In this document: piece by piece, positions 1-4,877 of the stretch | Layout: each line of letters starts with the position of its first letter | How positions within the stretch are numbered: position 1 is the first letter of the stretch | Assembly: GCA_035524895.1 (NCBI GenBank) | Contig: DATLFI010000242.1 | Span: 1-5,534, forward strand | DNA from: DATLFI01 sp035524895 | Lineage (GTDB): Bacteria; Acidobacteriota; Thermoanaerobaculia; Multivoradales; Multivoraceae | Length of the DNA: 5,534 nt | Direction: 5' to 3' | Position numbers and translations under genes: made by a program | The notes under the pieces: generated by a model | Told to the model about the DNA's origin: nothing | Database searches by the model: none | Seen by the model: the letters and a program-made list of their open reading frames with translations, nothing else

Positions 1-54
1 CTCGACGTCAACGCCGCTCGGCTCTCGGCATCCTTCGTTCGGGGGTGGGCCTGA
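1..54 (+). CDS. Possible C-terminal tail of an upstream gene (partial)
   Basis: Frame 1 is open from the left edge and ends at TGA 52-54, reading LDVNAARLSASFVRGWA. About 14 of 17 codons end in G or C, which matches the real genes in this window. The stop overlaps the GTG start at 45 of the next reading frame (GTGGGCCTGA), an arrangement typical of translationally coupled genes in an operon. Only 17 residues are visible, so no family can be assigned. It could be chance open frame. Confidence 0.35.
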   Translation, partial: LDVNAARLSASFVRGWA

Positions 55-387
55 TCGAGCTCCTGTTCTGGGCGGCGGCTGCTCTGCTGGCGTACACCTA
101 CGCCGGATTCCCGGTCCTCATCGGCCTGCGCGCTCTACTCGTTCCGCGCCCGGTGCGCAAAGCGTCGCCCCCTTCGCCGATCCCGACGTTGGGGGCGTGG
201 CAGGGAACCAGGTCTACGTCGAACGCCCGCACGGCGGTTTGTCGCCGCGAGGAGAACGCACCTACTGGGACTACGATCGGATGCTCAGAGAGCTCGAGTC
301 GCGCGGCGGCAGCGTGGTCTCGGCGACCGGCGCGCTCTACGCCATCCGCGCCGCTCTCTTCCAGCCCATCCTCGAGGGTGTAACCGA
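45..387 (+). pseudogene. Membrane-anchored family 2 glycosyltransferase, internally deleted and truncated
   Basis: Two pieces of one GT2 architecture are visible. Frame 0 from GTG 45 gives the N-terminal anchor, with a hydrophobic stretch at residues 6-33 (LLFWAAAALLAYTYAGFPV) followed by a basic, Pro-rich turn. From about 170 the match continues in frame 2 with FADPDVGGVAGNQVY, then ERTYWDYDRMLRELESR and SATGALYAIRAALF, ending at LEGVTD near 386. These are the centre-to-late motifs of processive or membrane GT2 enzymes (the FADP..VGGVAG strand, the YW.Y.R...LESR helix and the ATGALYAIR loop). Missing between them are roughly 100 residues, including the nucleotide-sugar binding strand and the DxD-like motif. 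The acceptor-side acidic motif and C-terminal membrane helices are also gone. The in-frame stop TAA at 381-383 closes the start frame. The product cannot be an active transferase. Family assignment is strong; the original sugar and acceptor are unknown. Confidence 0.8.
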
Positions 388-731
388 CGTTCGGTGCCGG
401 CGGCGCGATCGATACGCGAGGGGACATTCCCCGCGTCACCAACCCGCGCGGCTACGGCTTCCACTCCGCTCCGGCGGTGTGCTTGGACGTGGTGACGCTG
501 GGCGCCTCGATCTCCGATGGCTCGTTGCGCCGTGCGGCGCCGGGTTGGGTGCGCGGCTGGGACGTTCGCAGCGGAGCCCTGCGCTGGACGTTCCACTCGA
601 TCCCTTTTCCGGGCGAGCCGGGGAACGAGACCTGGGAGGAGGGGTCGTGGGAGTACAGCGGCAACACCAACGTGTGGTCGCTGATCAGCGCCGACGCGGA
701 GCTGGGCCGCTTCTATCTACCCTTCCCGGGG
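384..731 (+). pseudogene. Internal fragment of a PQQ-dependent (quinoprotein) dehydrogenase
   Basis: Frame 0 after the TAA at 381-383 reads FGAGGAIDTRG, then GYGFHSAPAVCLDVV, GASISDG, GWVRGWDVRSGALRWTFH, SIPFPGEPGNETWEEG, SWEYSGNTNVWSLIS and ADAELGRFYLP. This order matches the middle propeller blades of quinoprotein glucose/alcohol dehydrogenases: a VxGxSxxDG strand, then GxxxxxDxxTGxxxWxFxxIPxPGExGxETW, a Trp-rich segment with NVW, and a D...G..YLP strand. The periplasmic oxidation domain is represented by only about 115 of the family's usual 550-700 residues. There is no start codon context, signal peptide or C-terminal blades. The left end is fused to a GT2 remnant and the right end runs into an unrelated reading frame near 725-735. 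The intact family oxidises sugars or alcohols using PQQ in the periplasm. This piece should be inactive. Confidence 0.75.
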
Positions 732-732
732 G

Positions 733-906
733 TGGTCCATCTTCTCCTCGGCCCGCGAGCATGTCCCGCCCGAGGTCCACACCAGACCCCCAGCCGCCAA
801 GCTCTACGACACCCGCTCCTGCGCCGCACGACTCCTGCCCGAAGGCTCGCTGCTCACCGATCACCGCCTCCAGGGGCTCGCTACACCGGGCTTGCCCACC
901 TCGTAG
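733..906 (+). pseudogene. Unidentified C-terminal protein fragment
   Basis: Frame 1 reads WSIFSSAREHVPPEVHT, then AAKLYDTRSCAARLLPEG, SLLTDHRLQGLATPG and LPTS before TAG 904-906. About 84% of codons end in G or C, more than expected by chance and higher at position 3 than position 1, so the plus strand is the likely coding strand rather than the antisense open frame there. A hairpin begins four bases after the stop, which fits a genuine gene end. The LLPEGSLLTD..L pattern faintly resembles C-terminal lumenal segments of GT-C/GT39 membrane proteins, but this is only an impression. No start and no link to the upstream PQQ-dehydrogenase piece is visible. Confidence 0.35.
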
Positions 907-909
907 CCT

Positions 910-938
910 GGGTAGGGCAAAAAGGAAATCCCTATCCC
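910..938 (+). terminator. Hairpin after a stop codon, possible weak terminator
   Basis: GGGTAGGG (910-917) pairs with CCCTATCCC (930-938), with a single bulged T at 935 and a 12-base A-rich loop (caaaaaggaaat). It starts four bases downstream of TAG 904-906. There is no T-run after the stem on the plus strand, so if it terminates transcription it would need help. It may simply be RNA-stabilising or incidental. Confidence 0.25.
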
Positions 939-1027
939 CCATTCCGGGACGGTTCGATCGCGACGTGCTCGAGACGATGGCGTCGCTGAATTGTCGCGGC
1001 GCATCGCGGCCGCGGTCGCCGAGGCCT
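939..1027 (+). other. Decayed coding-like stretch, no identifiable gene
   Basis: Two short peptide-like runs occur here in different plus frames: FDRDVLETMASL from 953 (frame 2) and GVAELSRRIAAAVAEA from 979 (frame 1). Both have high GC3 and could be one helical protein piece broken by a frameshift, but they are too short to name. No start, stop pair or RBS supports a gene. It may be spacer with chance open frame. Confidence 0.15.
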
Positions 1028-1185
1028 CAGCGCGTTGGCGAGGAAGTAGGTCTCGCCGAGGCCCACATGATCGCCCAGCACATGCCCTCGACCACGGCGA
1101 GGTGCATGGAGCGGTCAACGTCGGTCGGCGTGAGCACGAGGGGAACGTCGGCGGGATCCGGAACAGCGCGCGCGGCGCTCGGCAA
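1028..1185 (-). pseudogene. N-terminal fragment of a major facilitator superfamily transporter, frameshifted
   Basis: Reading the minus strand, a frame open after TGA (1194-1192) gives DVPLVLTPTDVDRSM, then HLAVVEGMCWAIM ending at 1066. Shifting by one base there continues as VGLGETYFLANAL down to 1028. Joined, this reads R-(S/A)-(M/L)-H/R-L-A-V-V-E-G...W-A-(I/L)-M-V-G-L-G-E-T-Y-F-L-A, the first transmembrane helix typical of a group of bacterial MFS permeases. One base appears to be lost at the ATG/GTG overlap around 1066. After NAL the similarity stops, so only about 50 of the usual ~400 residues remain. TTG 1185 is the most upstream possible start. MFS assignment rests on one helix and its flank, so it is likely but not certain. 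Confidence 0.55.
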
Positions 1186-1353
1186 GGACCTTCATCATAG
1201 GCGCGGCCCGGCTCGTCCGCCAGGGTCTGCACCTCGCCCGGACCCATGCGACCGAGGACGGAGTGTGGTAGCATCGCCAAACGTCCACCGAGGAGCGGCG
1301 ACCATCGCGACTGCCGAGCCTTGTCCGCAGGTGATGTTGCGATGCGGGATGGG
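1186..1353. other. No supported gene
   Basis: Open frames cross this stretch on both strands. A minus-strand run around 1200-1260 (SVLGRMGPGEVQTLADEPG) looks mildly coding but has mixed GC3 and no recognisable family. No RNA gene, repeat or convincing promoter was seen. Confidence 0.3.
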
Positions 1354-1440
1354 TCGGCGCACGGCCCGATGCTGGCGCACGTCCAGGCCGGTGCGGGCTG
1401 TCGGTGGCTGTGCACCGCGCTCGACGAGCCCAAGTTCTGA
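1354..1440 (+). pseudogene. Unidentified C-terminal fragment upstream of the membrane protein gene
   Basis: Frame 1 ends SAHGPMLAHVQAGAG then CRWLCTALDEPKF at TGA 1438-1440. In these 28 codons 26 end in G or C, whereas the same frame upstream (1246-1353) has weaker bias, suggesting the true coding remnant begins near 1350. It looks like the tail of a protein whose body has been lost or replaced. I do not recognise the family. It stops 27 bases before the GTG of the membrane protein gene, so it may once have been the upstream gene of that operon. Confidence 0.3.
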
Positions 1441-1467
1441 GATCGGGATCCCGTCCAAGGGCGAGCG

Positions 1468-3351
1468 GTGGTCGATCGGATGCTAGGGCGCTTCCGTTCA
1501 GGCGAGCAGCTCGGTGTCGTATCTACCGGCCGATCCCAGTGGATCCGAAGATGCCTGATCGCAGGATTCTCCGTCCTGGTGCTGTTTCGGCTGGGAGCGC
1601 TTCTCGCCGGAGGGGTGCAACCGATCGTCGACACTCTGACCTTCGACGATACCTACTACTACCTGAACACGGCTTGGCATCACAAGGCGGTCGGATTCCC
1701 GACCTTCGACGGTTACAACCGCACCAATGGCGTTCAGTTTCTGTATTACTGGCTGCTCTACGGCATCTCCCATTTCTTTTCTGGGCGCTACGAGTTTCTC
1801 ATCGCCACTCTGTGGCTCTGTGGACTGATGGCGGCCGCCGCCGTCCCACTGTCGTACGTGACCGCGCGCGTCCTGGGCCTGCGCTGGGGCGCCCTGCTCA
1901 CCGCTGCCAGCATCACTTATCTCGCCTGCAACCGAAACCGCCTGGTTTCTGGTGTCGAGAACGCGCTGCACCTGGTCGTCGTTCTCGGCCTCTTTCTCGT
2001 CTACTTCCTCCATCTCCGCAAGCCGCTGGGGCACCAGAGACTGCAATCCGCGACTTACCCCATGCTGGTCGGGCTCTGCATCCTCAACTGCTGGTGCCGC
2101 CTGGACGCCTGGCCGCTGAGCGTGGCCGTCTTCCTTCACGCCTCGGCGTCCCTGTGGAGAAAGGACGCGAGGTCACGCCGTCTGATCCTGACGGCCGCCG
2201 CCGCCGCCCTGACGGCAGGTGCGGTTCAGCTCGGAACCAACTACTGGATGGGTGGGTCCGCGGTGCCGGTCTCGGGCTTGTGGAAGGTCCGCGTCGGCGA
2301 CGGTGGTATGGGGTCCTCGGTCATGAAGACCCTCGCCCTCGAGGCCGAGGCGGGCGAGGGCGAGGGAGCGCTCCCGTTCTTCAAGAGGCTGGACCTGAGC
2401 CTGACCTTGAGGACCGTTCGGGCCGGGCTGAGCACGGTTTTCGCCGTTCCCAGGAAAGCTCGGGCCTGGGCCCCCGCCGTCTTGCTGGTGCTCGCGCTGG
2501 CGTACGCGACGCGATCCTCGAGAGGCGGCAGCGCCGAGCGGCGCAGGCTGGGAGGCCGTGCGAGTAATCGGACGACCGACCGAGCCGGCGCCCGTCTGCG
2601 GGCGCTCGGCGGGGTCATGCTAGCCGAAGCGAATGATACGCCTCATTCGCGGAGGTTAGCCGTCGGCTACCTGCTCCTGGGAGCGGGCGTGGGCGCGCAT
2701 CTGCTCGTACTGGCATCCACGGCGCCTGCCAGCCTCGATCGGTCGTTCTGGTACTTCGCGCCGCTGCACGCTTATCTGGCGCTCTCTCTGGGAGTGGCCG
2801 TAAGCCTCGTCCCCGAAACCCTACCTCTACTTCGTCGCCCGGGACCGTTCTCGCCGCAGGCCCTCGCCGTGGCTGCGCTGATCGTCATGGCTGCCCTGGT
2901 CGGGCTCGAGCGTCATCGAGACCAGCTCGAGCACGAGCCGACGTCGCACTTCCGTCGATACCAGGCAGCCGTGTGGATGCGCGACAACCTGCCTACCGAA
3001 GCCAGAATCGCGTCCTTCAATGCCGGTGAGCTCGGGTACTTCTCCGAGCGCTCGGTGACCAACCTGGACGGGCTGATCAACAGCTTCGAGTACTACGAGA
3101 ACCGAATGAAGTACGCGGGACGGATGGATCGCTACATGGTCGACCAGGGCATCACGTACTTTGCGGACTATCGCGTACCCAAGGAGCTGCGCGACCAAAC
3201 CGCGCTCGTCCAAGGCTTCGAGCTCGAGGACGACAAGGAATTGGTGCTGCTCAGACTGGTCTCTCCGGGCCAGCTCACTCGAGGTAACCGAGAGCCCTCA
3301 ACCTCTGTACCGTCTCGTCGGCGAGCGGAGGACGTTCTGGCACACCGCTGA
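1468..3351 (+). CDS. Polytopic membrane protein, GT-C type glycosyltransferase-like
   Basis: A 627-residue integral membrane protein, probably transferring sugar from a lipid-linked donor on the outer face of the inner membrane. About ten hydrophobic helices are visible (roughly residues 29-47, 109-130, 138-154, 165-182, 197-225, 239-257, 334-347, 397-417, 428-448, 464-480). After the first helix comes an extracytoplasmic loop with the acidic pair D60-D61 in FDDTYYYLNTAW, then PTFDGYNRTNGVQFLYYW (78-95). This DD...G.TFDG.N.TNG pattern is characteristic of GT-C fold membrane transferases, where the acidic pair is the presumed catalytic or metal site. Residues 481-600 form a soluble C-terminal domain with AAVWMRDNLP, NAGELGYFSER and NLDGLINS, also typical of the family. 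Residues 349-395 are an Arg-rich, probably cytoplasmic loop. The start is GTG 1468, with AAGGG six bases upstream; ATG 1480 is the alternative. The last 25 or so codons overlap the convergent gene and look non-conserved. Donor and acceptor are unknown. Confidence 0.8.
   Translation: MVDRMLGRFRSGEQLGVVSTGRSQWIRRCLIAGFSVLVLFRLGALLAGGVQPIVDTLTFDDTYYYLNTAWHHKAVGFPTFDGYNRTNGVQFLYYWLLYGISHFFSGRYEFLIATLWLCGLMAAAAVPLSYVTARVLGLRWGALLTAASITYLACNRNRLVSGVENALHLVVVLGLFLVYFLHLRKPLGHQRLQSATYPMLVGLCILNCWCRLDAWPLSVAVFLHASASLWRKDARSRRLILTAAAAALTAGAVQLGTNYWMGGSAVPVSGLWKVRVGDGGMGSSVMKTLALEAEAGEGEGALPFFKRLDLSLTLRTVRAGLSTVFAVPRKARAWAPAVLLVLALAYATRSSRGGSAERRRLGGRASNRTTDRAGARLRALGGVMLAEANDTPHSRRLAVGYLLLGAGVGAHLLVLASTAPASLDRSFWYFAPLHAYLALSLGVAVSLVPETLPLLRRPGPFSPQALAVAALIVMAALVGLERHRDQLEHEPTSHFRRYQAAVWMRDNLPTEARIASFNAGELGYFSERSVTNLDGLINSFEYYENRMKYAGRMDRYMVDQGITYFADYRVPKELRDQTALVQGFELEDDKELVLLRLVSPGQLTRGNREPSTSVPSRRRAEDVLAHR
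2621..2669. repeat. Nested inverted repeat inside the membrane protein gene
   Basis: The inner arms are perfect: GCGAATGA (2629-2636) and TCATTCGC (2643-2650) around a 6-base loop. The outer arms are TAGCCGA (2621-2627) and TCGGCTA (2663-2669). It lies in codons for residues 385-401, where codons CTA, GAA, AAT, GAT, CCT, CAT and TTA are unlike the GC-ending codons around them. It may be an RNA hairpin or a small inserted palindromic element. Confidence 0.4.
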
Positions 3352-4774
3352 TCTCGCGCTCGCGTCGTCTGCGGCGGGACTCGTTCTCGGCTCGAGCCGT
3401 GAGGAAGTACCGATTGAGCTCGTCGAAGGAAGCCTCGCCCTCGCCCAGGTCCCTGGTCTCGGAGGGATCCACCTCCACGTCGAAGACGTGAACCCGCTCG
3501 CCGTGAGTGCCGTAGACGTGCAGCTTCCGGCTGCCGGCGACCACGGCCCCCGACGCGTTGAGGCTGCGCGGGGCGAGGTAGAGATATGAGGGTGCGCTCG
3601 GGGATCGGGCGAGCATGGAGGGTACGTAGCTGTGGCCCTGAACATCGCCCGGGAGTCGCACGTCCAAGAGCTCGGCGAGAGTCGGCATCAGGCTGACGTG
3701 GGAGAAGCTCTCGCGCACCACCGCCTTCGCCGGAAGGCCGGGCCCCATCAGCACCAGCGGCACGTGTACCAGCTCCTCGTAGAACCGTCGCTTGTGTCCG
3801 CGAAAGCCGTGCTCTCCGAACATCTCGCCGTGGTCGCTCGTGAAGACCACGATCGTCTTCTCGAGCAGGTTGCTGCGCCGCAAGGCCTCGATGACCAACC
3901 CCACTCGGGCGTCGACCGACTCCACCTCGGCGAGGTAAAGATTCCACAAGGCTCTCCGCTCGTTCTCCGAGAGCTCGCCCCAATACTGGTCCAACTGGCG
4001 GGTGTGCCATCCGCGGTACGCCTCGGGGTCGCGCGGGAGGCGAAGATGCTCGTTGCCGCGCGGGGGAAAGCCATCGGGCGGGTCGAAAGGCTCGTGCGGA
4101 TCGAGGATCCACTTGAGGAGAAAGAACGGCTCGTCGGGGCCGACCGTCAGCAGATAGTCGAGCGTGCCGAACATTTCGCGGAAGGCGCGGTCGGTGCTCG
4201 GGACGCGCAGCTCCTCGAGGATACGGCTGCGCCTTGCCGGTGAGAGCTCGTCGTACTCCGGCAAGTCTGCGAAGCCCTGAAGATTGTTCGACACCTCAGC
4301 GTTGGGATTCTCGACGCTCTTGAGGACGGTGTATCCGGACTCGGCGAGGATCTCGGCGAGAAGGACTTCGGAGTCGGCGACGAGAAACGCCTCGTAGGGA
4401 TCGTCTCCTTTGGTGGTCTCCGTCAGCGGATAGGCGTGATGGTACCTTCCGGTCAGCATGCCGACGGAAGAAGGCACCGTCGAGGGTCCGGTGCTGTAAG
4501 CGGACTGGAAGACGACGCCGTTTGCCGCCAGCCGGTCGATGTTCGGAGTGACGGCCTCTCCACCTGCAAAGCCAAGGACGTCGCGGCGCAACGTGTCCGA
4601 GACGAGGAGAACGACGTTCAGTCTCCCGCCCTCCCGCCCGGCTCGTCGAGCGGCCGCCTCGTCGGCGCCGCAGGACACGGTGCAGAGCACAATCGCCCCC
4701 AGACCGGCAGCCACGAGCATGCACCGCCCCGCGTGAGGTCGCGGCCGCAAATAGCGGATGCGTGGTACACCCAT
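3275..4774 (-). CDS. Exported sulfatase/alkaline phosphatase superfamily enzyme, probable lipoprotein
   Basis: A 499-residue enzyme of the sulfatase (alkaline phosphatase-like) fold, likely hydrolysing or transferring a sulfuryl or phosphoryl group outside the cytoplasm. From ATG 4774 the N-terminus is basic (RIRYLRPRPHAGR), then hydrophobic (MLVAAGLGAIVLCTVSC) with Cys 35 as a probable lipidation site; -3 is Thr, so the lipobox is imperfect. Metal-site motifs are VSDTLRRD (D60), LDPHEPF (H227), TSDHGE (D314, H315) and GHKRRFYEE (H327/K328). The nucleophile region reads STVPSSVGMLTGRY. Thr 99 sits where sulfatases have the formylglycine Cys/Ser of C-x-P-x-R, and the Arg is Ser. A phosphodiesterase or phospho-transferase-like chemistry, as in Thr-nucleophile members, is therefore at least as likely as sulfatase. 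The C-terminus LRALGYLE is common in this subfamily. An upstream in-frame start at 4891 would intrude on the divergent gene; ATG 4720 is a shorter alternative. Substrate unknown. Confidence 0.9.
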   Translation of the reverse strand: MGVPRIRYLRPRPHAGRCMLVAAGLGAIVLCTVSCGADEAAARRAGREGGRLNVVLLVSDTLRRDVLGFAGGEAVTPNIDRLAANGVVFQSAYSTGPSTVPSSVGMLTGRYHHAYPLTETTKGDDPYEAFLVADSEVLLAEILAESGYTVLKSVENPNAEVSNNLQGFADLPEYDELSPARRSRILEELRVPSTDRAFREMFGTLDYLLTVGPDEPFFLLKWILDPHEPFDPPDGFPPRGNEHLRLPRDPEAYRGWHTRQLDQYWGELSENERRALWNLYLAEVESVDARVGLVIEALRRSNLLEKTIVVFTSDHGEMFGEHGFRGHKRRFYEELVHVPLVLMGPGLPAKAVVRESFSHVSLMPTLAELLDVRLPGDVQGHSYVPSMLARSPSAPSYLYLAPRSLNASGAVVAGSRKLHVYGTHGERVHVFDVEVDPSETRDLGEGEASFDELNRYFLTARAENESRRRRREREISGVPERPPLADETVQRLRALGYLE

Positions 4775-4877
4775 CGAGGTTGCGCTCTTCTCGACGCGAT
4801 TCCGAAGTCGCTCTGTCGTTCGGCGTGTGGGTATTATCGTGTACTGTCTGCTCTCAGCGCAAGGTGGGACACCCGCG
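4775..4877. promoter_or_regulatory. Divergent intergenic region with an AT-rich promoter-like island
   Basis: These 103 bases lie between two divergent start codons and must carry both promoters if the genes are not read from farther away. The only AT-rich patch is GTATTATCGT (4831-4840). TATTAT (4832-4837) could be a -10 for the plus gene. Its complement GATAAT (4838-4833) could be a -10 for the minus gene, with a poor TTGCGC -35 at 18 bp. No good -35 is seen for the plus strand. Assignment is tentative. Confidence 0.3.
4861..4869 (+). promoter_or_regulatory. Ribosome binding site supporting the GTG 4878 start
   Basis: AAGGTGGGA contains a near-Shine-Dalgarno AGGTGG followed by eight bases to GTG 4878. 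This decides the start of the glycosyltransferase, since no in-frame ATG lies near its first conserved strand. Confidence 0.55.

Noticed and set aside
685..942. Minus-strand open frame antisense to the unidentified C-terminal fragment
   Set aside because: GC bias is strongest at the plus-frame third position, and a hairpin follows the plus-strand stop, so the plus strand is favoured.
1444..1453. 10-bp palindrome CGGGATCCCG before the membrane protein gene
   Set aside because: Short, GC-rich and without T-run or extended arms; expected by chance in such DNA and not convincing as an operator or terminator.
197..1486. A 429-codon open frame on the plus strand
   Set aside because: Only its first ~63 codons match a family (GT2 centre). 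The rest is Arg/Pro/Ser-rich out-of-frame translation crossing the PQQ-dehydrogenase and MFS remnants, which read in other frames or on the other strand.
861..1634. A 257-codon open frame on the minus strand
   Set aside because: It has no recognisable domain, runs antisense into the start of the membrane protein gene, and the MFS match in this area is in a different frame.
1404..2567. A 387-codon plus-strand open frame overlapping the membrane protein
   Set aside because: Arg-rich shadow in the wrong frame; the membrane protein frame has clear hydrophobic helices and GT-C motifs.
3168..4112. A 314-codon minus-strand open frame inside the phosphatase-fold gene
   Set aside because: Low-complexity Arg/Ala/Pro composition in a shifted frame of a gene with intact catalytic motifs.
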